This document shows, piece by piece, positions 1 to 9,780 of a DNA stretch of 64,000 nucleotides. The DNA comes from Candidatus Omnitrophota bacterium (GTDB lineage: Bacteria; Omnitrophota; Omnitrophia; Omnitrophales; Aquincolibacteriaceae): positions 60,397 through 124,396 of the forward strand of contig CAIJHQ010000022.1 in NCBI GenBank assembly GCA_903820505.1, read 5' to 3'. The notes below the pieces were generated by a model. That model searched no databases. It was not told the origin of the DNA and saw only the letters and a program-made list of their open reading frames with translations. Each line of letters opens with the position of its first letter. Positions within the stretch are counted from its first letter, which is position 1. A program made the translations under genes and the position numbers.

Positions 1-233
1 TTCTTCCGGAGCGGCAGCGTCACGGGAAAGCTTCCTCCCAGATTGTTCCCAAAGGTCCCTTTCTTGCTGCTGGATTCCCCGGGGTTGCTATCGAAAAAAA
101 CGCTTTCGCTGACCGAGCCTTCCACCGTCCGGTTACCCATTTGCAAAAATGCCTCCGCGGAGGTTTCTGTCACGAAGAAACAAACGCAGACAGCTATCAT
201 GAAGATAATTTGCCGCATCGTTCTTTTCTTCAT
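1..233 (-). CDS. Exported protein of unknown function, N-terminal part only
   Basis: This gene runs off the left edge of the window, so only about 77 residues are visible. The protein starts MKKRTMRQIIFMIAVC and has a classic signal peptide: a basic start, a hydrophobic core, and a likely cleavage after Thr-Ser-Ala-Glu-Ala near residue 28. An in-frame TGA lies four codons upstream of the chosen ATG, so the start cannot be much further out. ATG at residue 6 is an alternative start. The mature part is rich in Gly, Ser and Asn, as in outer-membrane barrel or surface proteins, but too little is visible to assign a family. No convincing ribosome binding site is seen. Confidence 0.6.
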   Translation of the reverse strand, partial: MKKRTMRQIIFMIAVCVCFFVTETSAEAFLQMGNRTVEGSVSESVFFDSNPGESSSKKGTFGNNLGGSFPVTLPLRK

Positions 234-507
234 CGCTATTTTTCAAACCCATAGATTATGGCGCTTTGCCGGACCTAAAAATCGGCGTATTTCCACACGT
301 CTTTCCTCCGGCTTCTTCGGGTAATTAACGGCTACTCCTCTCTACTTCTCAACTGTCATTTTTTTGTCCCCCTCCCGGGACGAACGAGACGTTGGGGCAA
401 TGTCAGTGGGGAACGACGACAGCGGTATTTTTTGTTTATCGGGAAGGACGCGGCGGTCCGGAGGGGCGCCCTGGAATAGCTTTAACTGCGGAGACGTCCG
501 GGTTTGT
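234..507. other. Intergenic stretch with no recognised gene
   Basis: About 270 bases separate the partial exported protein from the transporter gene, and both read leftward. Short open frames here have no recognisable product. I compared the leader of the partial gene with cyclic-di-GMP riboswitch consensus features and did not find them. It may hold the promoter of the partial gene. Confidence 0.4.
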
Positions 508-1182
508 CTATTCGGAAGCCTTTGGAGGCGGTACGTTTTTTCGTAGAAGGTAATAAGCCCCGTAAACCGTGCCTGCGCCCATCAGAGAAATGACCGCCAG
601 GACGTCTCCCGGGGCCAACCGGGAGAACAGGGCCTGATAGACGCCGGCGAAACCGAACAATATAAAAACAACGGCGGACATCCATTTTATCGCTTTGTCC
701 GGCAGGTGTTTCCGCACCACGACGCCCAGGATGATCCCGAAGGCGTCCGCAAGAACCATCCCAACCGTAGTTCCCATAAGGACATGGAACATGTCTGAAT
801 ACTTCACCGCAAGGCTCACCGTGGCAAGCTGGGTTTTGTCACCCATTTCCGCGAGGAAAAACGCGATGCCTACGGTGAGGACGGGGCCAAACCGGGTTTC
901 TTTCTTGTCCTCCCCTTCGAGTTTGTCGCCCCGGAGCGTCCAGAGACCGAAGATGATGAAGGAGGTTGCCGCCATGAGGGAAATAATGTCGGTGGGGATG
1001 ACCGTGGTCAGAAAACGCCCCGCGAGGACCGCGAGAGCATGATTGGCGAGCGTCGCCAGAAAAACGGCCCAAAGCACCTGACGCGCGCTGTATCGCGCCG
1101 CGAACGCCATCGCCAGAAGCTGCGTCTTGTCGCCCATTTCCGCCAGGACAACAAAGATCAGCGACGCGATAAAGGCTGTCAT
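508..1182 (-). CDS. TMEM165/GDT1 family (UPF0016) cation transporter
   Basis: A 224-residue integral membrane protein with the family hallmark: two copies of the motif Glu-Met-Gly-Asp-Lys-Thr, near residues 15-20 and 111-116. Each lies in one half of a pseudo-symmetric protein with about six to seven membrane segments. A charged cytoplasmic linker (GDKLEGEDKKETR) separates the halves. Known members move Mn2+ or Ca2+ out of the cytoplasm or into the Golgi; in bacteria manganese export is the best supported role. The exact ion here is an inference. The gene lies 42 bases downstream of an acetyltransferase gene on the same strand. A perfect hairpin covers its ribosome binding site, so it may be regulated at translation. 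Confidence 0.85.
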   Translation of the reverse strand: MTAFIASLIFVVLAEMGDKTQLLAMAFAARYSARQVLWAVFLATLANHALAVLAGRFLTTVIPTDIISLMAATSFIIFGLWTLRGDKLEGEDKKETRFGPVLTVGIAFFLAEMGDKTQLATVSLAVKYSDMFHVLMGTTVGMVLADAFGIILGVVVRKHLPDKAIKWMSAVVFILFGFAGVYQALFSRLAPGDVLAVISLMGAGTVYGAYYLLRKNVPPPKASE

Positions 1183-1189
1183 TTTATCC

Positions 1190-1222
1190 TTTTGGCAGAC
1201 GTCTTGCCAAAACGGGGCCCCG
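1190..1222 (-). promoter_or_regulatory. Double inverted repeat over the ribosome binding site of the transporter gene
   Basis: TTTTGGCA at 1190-1197 pairs with TGCCAAAA at 1205-1212, and CGGGGCCCCG at 1213-1222 is a perfect palindrome. On the minus strand the first arm pair ends in AAAAGGA, which is the apparent ribosome binding site of the ATG at 1182. The structure could end the upstream transcript or hide the binding site. There is no uridine tract, so I favour the second reading only weakly. Confidence 0.45.
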
Positions 1223-1224
1223 GT

Positions 1225-1875
1225 TTACTCCCATGAAACATTTTCTTTGATGACCCTGGCCGGGACGCCGCCCACGAGCGCTTTTGCGGGCACGTCCCTC
1301 GTCACCACCGCTCCGGCGGCAATGACGGCCCCGTCCCCGATGGTCACGCCTTTCAGGATCGTCGCATTAAGACCGCACCACACATGGTTTCCGATCCTGA
1401 TCGGGGCGCTGTCTTTCTTGTTACCGTGGATTGAGTGGAGGTCCCTGTCCAGGATGGTAACCCCCCTTGCGATCATAACGTCATGCCCTATGACGATCTC
1501 GTCGTAGCACTCCAACACCAGACCGTTGTTAATATAACCGCTGCCCAGGGTCAGCCTCCCGCCGGAATGAACGGAAACGCTGCAGCCCGTATAGATAGAA
1601 AATTCTCCTTCGACTTTGAGGGAAGCGCCGGGGCTGATCTTGAATTCCGAGGGCATAGCGCGTCTCTGGGGCCAGCGGCATCCGAGGCAAAGCATCCCTT
1701 TATCCTCAACAAGAACATCGCCCTTGACGCTGCAATGCACGCTGGGATAGACCAGGACTTTGATCTTTTTGCTTTTCGTTCGAAGGAAAAAAAGCAGTGT
1801 GTTAAAAATGCTTATTTTGAATAATAGCGTGATTCTCCTCAAAAGCGCGTTCGTGCTTTTCCCGGCCATCTCCAT
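1225..1875 (-). CDS. Left-handed beta-helix (hexapeptide) O-acetyltransferase
   Basis: A 216-residue protein whose C-terminal two thirds shows the imperfect hexapeptide repeats of the maltose/galactoside O-acetyltransferase family, such as [20 protein letters not shown] and [20 protein letters not shown]. The ending GGVPARVIK is the usual close of the left-handed beta-helix fold. A catalytic His is probably in LDRDLHSI near residue 147. The family moves acetyl from acetyl-CoA to a sugar hydroxyl, often on capsule, lipopolysaccharide or serine. The N-terminal 45 residues are hydrophobic and basic and may touch the membrane. No polysaccharide cluster is visible beside it, so the acceptor is unknown. 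Stop and start spacing suggests it is transcribed together with the transporter gene. Confidence 0.8.
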   Translation of the reverse strand: MEMAGKSTNALLRRITLLFKISIFNTLLFFLRTKSKKIKVLVYPSVHCSVKGDVLVEDKGMLCLGCRWPQRRAMPSEFKISPGASLKVEGEFSIYTGCSVSVHSGGRLTLGSGYINNGLVLECYDEIVIGHDVMIARGVTILDRDLHSIHGNKKDSAPIRIGNHVWCGLNATILKGVTIGDGAVIAAGAVVTRDVPAKALVGGVPARVIKENVSWE

Positions 1876-1944
1876 CCCCTCCTTTCAGCAAAAACGCTTC
1901 TGCCGCTTGGATCATTATTTATTAATAAAATAAATGGCGGTGGT

Positions 1945-1978
1945 CATCGGACGAGGCCTTCCTTGCGCCTCGACGATG
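1945..1978 (-). terminator. Long hairpin between tRNA-Ser and the acetyltransferase gene
   Basis: CATCG and CGAGGC (1945-1957) pair with GCCTCG and CGATG (1967-1978) around a nine-base loop, giving eleven pairs with a small internal mismatch. Read on the minus strand, the hairpin is followed within about ten bases by a T-rich run. It is placed to end the tRNA transcript before the acetyltransferase gene. Confidence 0.4.
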
Positions 1979-1983
1979 CCGTC

Positions 1984-2002
1984 GTTGTTTATTGGAAACA
2001 AC
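1984..2002 (-). terminator. Short hairpin directly 3' of tRNA-Ser
   Basis: GTTGTTT (1984-1990) and AAACAAC (1996-2002) form a perfect seven-pair stem with a five-base loop. The stem includes the discriminator base of the tRNA. It may act in 3' processing or as a weak terminator. CCA is not encoded. Confidence 0.35.
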
Positions 2003-2088
2003 GGAGAGACAGGGATTCGAACCCTGGAGACCCTTGCAGGTCTACACGCTTTCCAGGCGTGCCCGTTCGACCACTCCGGCATCTCTCC
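2002..2088 (-). tRNA. tRNA-Ser (anticodon GGA)
   Basis: The minus strand folds as a class II tRNA of about 87 nt. The acceptor arms GGAGAGA and TCTCTCC are complementary. The D arm contains AGTGGTCGAACGG, and the anticodon stem GCACGCC..GCGTG holds the loop CTGGAAA with anticodon GGA. A long variable arm is present and the T arm has the invariant GGTTCGAATCC. GGA reads UCC and UCU codons. The 5' part of this tRNA is copied several times in the repeats that lie upstream of it (2174-2932). serS is the nearest protein gene of the next operon, which may be chance. Confidence 0.95.
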
Positions 2089-2285
2089 TTATGTTTCAGT
2101 AAACGTTTTTTCTGACAGCAGCTAGAAACCGCTTCCCGCCTCTGGCGGGACCCCGCCGCTTTTCCGGCGGTGGCCGGCATCACTCCTTATATTTCAGTAA
2201 ACTTTTTCCCGACAGTAGCTAGAAACCACTTCCCGCCCTTGGGCGGAACCCCGCCGTTCCCACGGCGGTGGCCGGCACATCTCCC
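2076..2285 (-). repeat. Tandem 98-bp double-hairpin repeats carrying the tRNA-Ser 5' end
   Basis: The 13-base string CCGGCATCTCTCC (the 5' end of tRNA-Ser read on the plus strand) occurs at 2076-2088 in the real tRNA. It recurs at 2174-2186 with one mismatch and as a degenerate copy at 2272-2285, so the period is 98 bases. Between copies lie a conserved 36-base leader and two GC-rich hairpins, of the type CCCGCC..GGCGGG and CCGCCG..CGGCGG, ending GGTGGCCGG. The array sits between tRNA-Ser and the 3' end of the GIY-YIG gene. It looks like repeated insertion or duplication at the tRNA 5' end. Confidence 0.85.
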
Positions 2286-2545
2286 TAAGATTGTTTATCC
2301 GTATTTTTTTGAATCAAAGCCTTAAACGCCTTACCGCCCTTAAAACTTTTTATTTGGCGCTCTCGAAGAAAGGCTTCTTGCTTCGTCTCGAATGCCTCGC
2401 TGTACACTAGCCGCCATGGCCCTTTATAGCGGGTCCATCGGCTCTTGGCTTGGTTGTGCTCGGAGGTTCTTTCCTCCGGATCCTTCCCTGAGAATCCGAT
2501 GTAATGTTTCCCCTCCCTGTTTTGCAAAATATAAATGTAGAACAT
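2285..2545 (-). CDS. Small GIY-YIG nuclease (UPF0213/URI type)
   Basis: An 86-residue single-domain protein with the GIY-YIG fold. The first motif is FYIYIL at residues 2-7, the second HYIGFS at about 14-19, followed by the conserved Arg in PEERTSEHN and the metal-binding Glu in AFLRERQIKSF. The catalytic set (Tyr, Tyr, Arg, His, Glu) therefore looks complete. Stand-alone members resemble the cutting domains of homing endonucleases and UvrC, but their cell role is mostly unproven. The start codon lies only a few bases after a GC-rich hairpin module. Similar hairpin repeats also flank the 3' end, and a second copy of its 3' end lies at 2934-2989. I infer that it belongs to a small repeat-linked element rather than to a normal operon. 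Confidence 0.8.
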   Translation of the reverse strand: MFYIYILQNREGKHYIGFSGKDPEERTSEHNQAKSRWTRYKGPWRLVYSEAFETKQEAFLRERQIKSFKGGKAFKALIQKNTDKQS

Positions 2546-2550
2546 GTGTT

Positions 2551-2598
2551 CCCCGGCGCTTTTTCCGCCTCTGGCGGAACCCCGCCATCAGGCGGTGG
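2551..2598. repeat. GC-rich double-hairpin module before the GIY-YIG gene
   Basis: This is the same module as in the tandem array, with two GC stems (CCGCC..GGCGG and CCCGCC..GGCGG) ending GGCGGTGG. Here it joins directly to a fragment of tRNA-Ser at 2599. In the array the same end joins the tRNA 5' end instead. It forms the 5' flank of the GIY-YIG reading frame. Confidence 0.75.
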
Positions 2599-2622
2599 CC
2601 AGGCGTGCCCGTTCTTCGCCAC
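2599..2622 (-). pseudogene. Fragment of tRNA-Ser (D arm to anticodon)
   Basis: The plus-strand string CCAGGCGTGCCCGTTC at 2599-2614 is identical to tRNA-Ser bases 2053-2068, and the following bases (..CCAC) are similar with a small insertion. The match stops inside the anticodon, where the GC-rich hairpin module begins. It is a broken copy of the tRNA interrupted at the anticodon loop, not a working gene. Confidence 0.65.
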
Positions 2623-2659
2623 ACAGCGTGGGCGAATCCGTCCAGGCTTTTTGGCGGAT

Positions 2660-2754
2660 ACCGCTTCCCGCCTTTGGCGGGACCCCGCCGCTTTTCCGGC
2701 GGTGGCCGGCATCTCTTCTTATGTTTCAGTAAACGTTTTTTCTGACAGCAGCTA
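2660..2754 (-). repeat. Further double-hairpin repeat unit with tRNA-Ser leader
   Basis: It carries both GC hairpins (2660-2705), the 13-base tRNA 5' string with one mismatch (2706-2718) and the 36-base leader (2719-2754). The leader is identical base for base to the sequence upstream of the real tRNA-Ser (2089-2124). Such perfect identity over non-coding DNA suggests recent copying. Confidence 0.8.
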
Positions 2755-2787
2755 AGTAGCCAATCAAAAGCCTTTTTAGGGATTGTC

Positions 2788-2849
2788 ATGCCCGCATGTT
2801 CTAAGCGGGCATCCAAAAATTATGGATTCCCGATAAAATCCTCGGGAAT
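2788..2849. repeat. Bipartite palindromic repeat (REP or MITE-like)
   Basis: Two perfect stems lie in tandem: ATGCCCGC (2788-2795) with GCGGGCAT (2805-2812), and ATTCCCGA (2826-2833) with TCGGGAAT (2842-2849). The outer ends TGTCAT and ATGGCA are also partly complementary. This layout is typical of short non-coding repeats scattered in many genomes. There is no coding sequence within it. Confidence 0.7.
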
Positions 2850-2904
2850 GGCAGAGATGTAAACCCGCAAAGGCTTATGTGCGGAGACTCAGAAACTTCT
2901 TCAC

Positions 2905-2933
2905 GCCTTCCGGCGGTGGCCGGCATCTCTCCT
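2905..2933. repeat. Partial hairpin unit with exact tRNA-Ser 5' string
   Basis: A shortened unit (CCTTCCGGCGGTGGCC) is followed by a 13 of 13 match to the tRNA-Ser 5' end at 2920-2932. It joins directly to a GIY-YIG remnant, repeating the junction seen at 2272-2290. Confidence 0.7.
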
Positions 2934-2989
2934 TAAGTTTGTCTGCCCGAATTTTTTTGAATCAAAGCCTTAAACGCTCTACCGCCCGA
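2934..2989 (-). pseudogene. Remnant of a second GIY-YIG gene (3' end)
   Basis: Bases 2951-2977 are identical to 2303-2329 in the intact GIY-YIG gene, and the flanking bases are similar. They correspond to the C-terminal residues around KAFKALIQK and the stop region. The rest of the gene is missing. A second element of the same kind therefore once lay here. Confidence 0.7.
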
Positions 2990-3047
2990 TGAGCGGAGTG
3001 CAGTCTATTGTTTCCGGAAAGAACGGTCAAGAAGTGATAGCCTCTCT

Positions 3048-4316
3048 TCAGACGAGGTAGGGCTGGAGCGCCTTGGGGAAAACGACTTTCCCGGAGCCGT
3101 CCTGGAAATTCTCAAGAAGGCAAAGCACGATCCTCGCCAGGGCCAGCCCGGAGCCGTTCAGCGTGTGGACGTATTCCAGTTTCTTCGTTTGGGAGTTCCG
3201 GTAGCGGATGTTCATCCGCCGGGCCTGAAAGTCCGTGAAAATGCTGCAGCTTGAAACCTCGAACCACTTTTTCGTGGCCGGCGCCCAAACCTCCAGGTCG
3301 TAACACTTCGCCGCCGCAAAGCTCATGTCCCCGCTCCCGAGCAGGACCACGCGATAGGGAAGCTCCAGCGCCTGGAGCACGTCTTCGGCGTCCTGAACAA
3401 GGGTTTCGAGCTCCTGCGCGGACCCTTCGGGCTTCACGAACTTTACCATTTCAACCTTGTCGAACTGATGGACCCTCGAAAGCCCGCGCGTGTCCTTACC
3501 GTAAGAGCCGGCTTCCTTGCGGAAGCACGGCGTGTAGGCGGTGTACTTGACCGGAAGGTCTTTTTCTTCGATCGTCGTGTCGCGCAGGATGTTCGTTACG
3601 GGAACTTCGGCCGTGGGTATCAGGAAAAAGTCGCCGTTCCCCTGGTCGTCCTCGCCCAGTCGGTACATATCCCCTTCCATTTTCGGGATCTGCCCGGTCC
3701 CGCGCATCGAGGCGCGATTGACGATGGAAGGCGGCCAAACTTCCAGATAGTTATGCTTCCTGGTGTGCATATCCAGCATGAAGTTGATCAGCGCCCGCTC
3801 GAGCCTTGCCCCCATCCCGAAGTAGACGGGAAATCCCGCTCCGGTGATCTTGCTTCCCGCCTCCATGGACAGCCAGCCCAGACTCGTCGCAAGATCTAAA
3901 TGGTCCTGGATCTTATGCCCGAACGTCCTCGGCTCTCCCCAGGAACGCACCACTTTGTTTCCCTCGGCCCCCTTCGAGACAGGGACGTCATGCGTCGGCA
4001 TGTTTGGGATATACAGCATCTCTTTCTCTATCTTTTCAGCTATTCCTCCCACTTTTGCGTCTAAAACAGCTATTTTTTGGGATATAGCCTTCATTTCAGA
4101 TATTATGCCTGCGGCGTCCTGGCCGTTCTTTTTGCACCGGGATATTTCGTCATTGGAGGCGTTCCTCTTTGCCTTGAGCTCCTCGGCTTCCGTCAGAATG
4201 GACCGCCGCTCCGCGTCCAGGGCGAGAAGCTGCTCCAGGTTAATATTCACGCCCTTGGCGGACAGGCCTGCGGCAACTATTTTGGGGTTTTCGCGGATGA
4301 ATTTCAGGTCGAGCAC
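3048..4316 (-). CDS. serS: Serine--tRNA ligase
   Basis: A 422-residue class II aminoacyl-tRNA synthetase that charges tRNA-Ser with serine. The N-terminal 110 residues form the long antiparallel coiled coil that grips the long variable arm of tRNA-Ser (LDAERRSILTEAEELKAKRN). Motif 2 appears as FRKEAGSYGKDTRG and motif 3 as NGSGLALARI near the C terminus; the serine-specific loop PTAEVPVTN is present. Length is normal. The start is GTG with AGGAG just upstream, ten bases after the gyrA stop, so the two genes are co-transcribed. Dividing tRNA-Ser and serS are about 1 kb of repeats. Confidence 0.97.
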   Translation of the reverse strand: MLDLKFIRENPKIVAAGLSAKGVNINLEQLLALDAERRSILTEAEELKAKRNASNDEISRCKKNGQDAAGIISEMKAISQKIAVLDAKVGGIAEKIEKEMLYIPNMPTHDVPVSKGAEGNKVVRSWGEPRTFGHKIQDHLDLATSLGWLSMEAGSKITGAGFPVYFGMGARLERALINFMLDMHTRKHNYLEVWPPSIVNRASMRGTGQIPKMEGDMYRLGEDDQGNGDFFLIPTAEVPVTNILRDTTIEEKDLPVKYTAYTPCFRKEAGSYGKDTRGLSRVHQFDKVEMVKFVKPEGSAQELETLVQDAEDVLQALELPYRVVLLGSGDMSFAAAKCYDLEVWAPATKKWFEVSSCSIFTDFQARRMNIRYRNSQTKKLEYVHTLNGSGLALARIVLCLLENFQDGSGKVVFPKALQPYLV

Positions 4317-4325
4317 GGAGATCTC

Positions 4326-6827
4326 CTACTTGGCTTCTTTTTTCCCGTCCAGAAGTTCCAGCTGGCTCGCGTTCGTCTCTTCTTCCTTGGCAACCACGCG
4401 TGTCGCGGACGCGATCCGGTCCTTATCCTTGAGGCGCATCACGCGGACGCCGACCGAGTTACGCCCGGAAGTCCGGATCTGGCTCACGGGACAACGGACG
4501 ACCATTCCGCCGGTGGTCACAAGGATGACTTCGTCCTCCTCCGTCACCGTCAGCACGTTCACGACCTTGCCGTTCTTGTCGGACACCTTGACGTTGATGA
4601 TGCCCTTGCCGCCGCGGGACTGAATGCGGTATTGCGGGAAAAGCGTTTTTTTGCCGAACCCGTGCTCGGTAATGCTCAGGGCCGTCGCTTTCGGGTTGAC
4701 GATCTCAACGGCGATCACTTCGTCGTTCTTCGCGAGATTGATGCCGCGAACACCGCTCGCCGTGCGGCCCATGTCGCGGACGTCGGCTTCCTTGAACCGG
4801 ATCGCCTTGCCGTTGCGCGTGGCCAAGAAGATCTCGTCCTTGCCGGACGTGATCTTGCACGCCACCAGCTCGTCCTTATCGCGCAACGTGATGGCGTTGA
4901 TGCCGCTCGCGCGCGGCCTGGAATATTCGATCAGGTTCGTCTTTTTGATGACCCCGTGCGACGTGACCATGATCACAAAACGTTTGTCGTCGAATTCCTT
5001 GACCTGGAGGAAGCTCGACACCTGCTCGCCCGCGCCGAGGGACAGAAGGTTCACGATCGCCTTGCCCTTCGCCTGGCGCGAGGCCTGCGGGATCTCGTAG
5101 GCCTTTCTCCAGAACACCTTCCCCTGGTTCGTGAAGAACAGGATAAAATCGTGAGTGGACGCCATGAACATGTGCTCGATAAAATCCTCGTCGTCGCGCA
5201 CGCCCGCACCGGTCACTCCGGTCCCGCCGCGGTGCTGGCGCCGGTACATGGAAACCGGAATGCGCTTGATGTAGCCGGCGTGGGAGATCGTGATCAGCAC
5301 GTCTTCCTGCGCGATCAGGTCTTCGATGTCGATCTCGTCTTCCGCCGCGACGATCTGGGTGCGGCGCTCGTCCCCGTATTTCTTGAGGAGCTCGAGCGAC
5401 TCTTCCTTGATGATGTCCAGGACCTTGCGCCGGCTCTTCAGGACGGACCGGTAATATTCGATCTTTTTGATGAGCTCGAGGTATTCCTCGTCGATCTTTT
5501 CGCGCTCAAGCTGCGTCAGCCGCTGCAGCTGCATCTCCAGAATGGCTTTGGTCTGGACCTCGCTCAGCTTGAGCGCGGCCATCAACCGTTCCCTGGCGAG
5601 CTCCGGGCTCTTCGACGTCCGGATGATCTTAATCACCTTGTCCAGGTTCGCGATCGCCTTTTTCAGCCCTTCGAGGATGTGCGCCCGCTTTTCAGCCTTG
5701 TCCAATTCAAACCGGGTGCGGCGCATCACGACTTCCACGCGGAACTCGATGAATTTTTCGATCATCTGCTTGAGCGTCAGGACGCGCGGCTGGCCGTCCA
5801 CGAGCGCCAAGAGGATCACGCCGAACGAGGATTGCATCGGGGTGTGTTTGTAGAGATTGTTCAGCACCACCTGGTGGATGGCGTCCTTTTTCAGTTCGAT
5901 CACGAGCCGCATGCCGTCGCGGTCCGATTCGTCGCGGATGTCGGAAATGCCCTCGATCCGTTTTTCTTCCACAAGTTTGACGATCGATTCGATGAGGGAC
6001 GTCTTGTTCACCTGGTAAGGGATCTCGGTGATGATCACGGCGTCCTTTTTGTTCCGCGCCGTCTCGATGGCCGCCTTGGCCCTCATGATGATCTGCCCGC
6101 GGCCGGTCTCATACGCTTTCTTGATGCCGTCGCGGCCGATGATCAGCCCGCCCGTCGGAAAATCGGGCCCCGTGATGATCTTGGAAAGTTCTTTGACCGT
6201 AATGTCCGGGTTGTCGATCATCGTGACCACCGCTTTCACCACCTCGGTGATGTTGTGCGGCGGGATGTTCGTGGCCATACCGACCGCGATGCCGGTGGAC
6301 CCGTTCACGAGAAGCGTGGGCAACTTGGACGGCAGGATCGACGGCTCCGAAAGGGATTCGTCAAAGTTCGGGACGAAGTCGATGGTGTCCTTGTCGATGT
6401 CGGCAAGCAGGTCGTTGCTGGTAACGGAAAGCCGGGCCTCGGTATAGCGCATGGCCGCGGCGTTGTCGCCGTCGATCGACCCGAAATTCCCCTGTCCTTC
6501 CACGAGCGGATAGCGGAGCGAGAAATCCTGCGCCATGCGAACCAGCGAATCGTAGACCGCCGTGTCCCCGTGCGGGTGGTATTTCCCGAGCACTTCTCCG
6601 ACGATACGGGCGGATTTTTTATAAGGCTTCGTGTGGACCAGCCCCAATTCGTTCATCGCGAAAAGGATGCGGCGGTGCACGGGCTTCAGGCCGTCGCGAA
6701 CGTCCGGGAGCGCGCGCCCGACAATGACCGACATCGCGTAGTCGATGTAAGAGTCCTTCATCTCCTCTTCGATCGGCCGCGGGATCACTTTCTCGTTCAT
6801 CGCGTACAGATTCTTTTCATCCACCAT
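4326..6827 (-). CDS. gyrA: DNA gyrase subunit A
   Basis: An 833-residue subunit of the enzyme that puts negative supercoils into DNA, working as an A2B2 complex with GyrB. The DNA-cleaving Tyr is Tyr128 in [10 protein letters not shown]. The region [10 protein letters not shown] (84-93) has Thr at the position equal to Ser83 of E. coli. The C-terminal half has six beta-pinwheel blades. The GyrA box on the first blade reads QHRGGTG rather than the usual QRRGGKG, while a later blade has QSRGGKG. Start ATG follows AAAGGA. It lies about 50 bases after gyrB and ahead of serS, all on the leading strand away from the origin. Confidence 0.96.
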   Translation of the reverse strand: MVDEKNLYAMNEKVIPRPIEEEMKDSYIDYAMSVIVGRALPDVRDGLKPVHRRILFAMNELGLVHTKPYKKSARIVGEVLGKYHPHGDTAVYDSLVRMAQDFSLRYPLVEGQGNFGSIDGDNAAAMRYTEARLSVTSNDLLADIDKDTIDFVPNFDESLSEPSILPSKLPTLLVNGSTGIAVGMATNIPPHNITEVVKAVVTMIDNPDITVKELSKIITGPDFPTGGLIIGRDGIKKAYETGRGQIIMRAKAAIETARNKKDAVIITEIPYQVNKTSLIESIVKLVEEKRIEGISDIRDESDRDGMRLVIELKKDAIHQVVLNNLYKHTPMQSSFGVILLALVDGQPRVLTLKQMIEKFIEFRVEVVMRRTRFELDKAEKRAHILEGLKKAIANLDKVIKIIRTSKSPELARERLMAALKLSEVQTKAILEMQLQRLTQLEREKIDEEYLELIKKIEYYRSVLKSRRKVLDIIKEESLELLKKYGDERRTQIVAAEDEIDIEDLIAQEDVLITISHAGYIKRIPVSMYRRQHRGGTGVTGAGVRDDEDFIEHMFMASTHDFILFFTNQGKVFWRKAYEIPQASRQAKGKAIVNLLSLGAGEQVSSFLQVKEFDDKRFVIMVTSHGVIKKTNLIEYSRPRASGINAITLRDKDELVACKITSGKDEIFLATRNGKAIRFKEADVRDMGRTASGVRGINLAKNDEVIAVEIVNPKATALSITEHGFGKKTLFPQYRIQSRGGKGIINVKVSDKNGKVVNVLTVTEEDEVILVTTGGMVVRCPVSQIRTSGRNSVGVRVMRLKDKDRIASATRVVAKEEETNASQLELLDGKKEAK

Positions 6828-6877
6828 ATCTTTATCCTTTAAATAAAAGCTGTTTTTTCCCCGCGGACCGGTACCTT

Positions 6878-9746
<2,869 letters not shown>

Positions 9747-9780
9747 TAAATACCGCTGTTTTTATCGTCTTTTTTTCCTG

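Noticed and set aside
240..340. Cyclic-di-GMP riboswitch in the leader of the partial exported gene
   Set aside because: A GGCAAAGC-like string drew attention, but the other conserved parts of the aptamer are not seen.
2407..2816. Open frames of 101 and 130 residues overlapping the GIY-YIG gene
   Set aside because: They are translations of the GC-rich hairpin repeats (repeated Arg/Pro/Gly), and conserved residues lie in the GIY-YIG frame.
2041..2990. CRISPR array
   Set aside because: Repeats are few, palindromic and joined to tRNA pieces; there are no regular spacers and no cas genes.
4077..6842. 921-residue open frame opposite gyrA and serS
   Set aside because: Antisense to well-supported genes, rich in Arg/Asp/His/Val as expected from a mirrored high-GC frame, and without any known motif.
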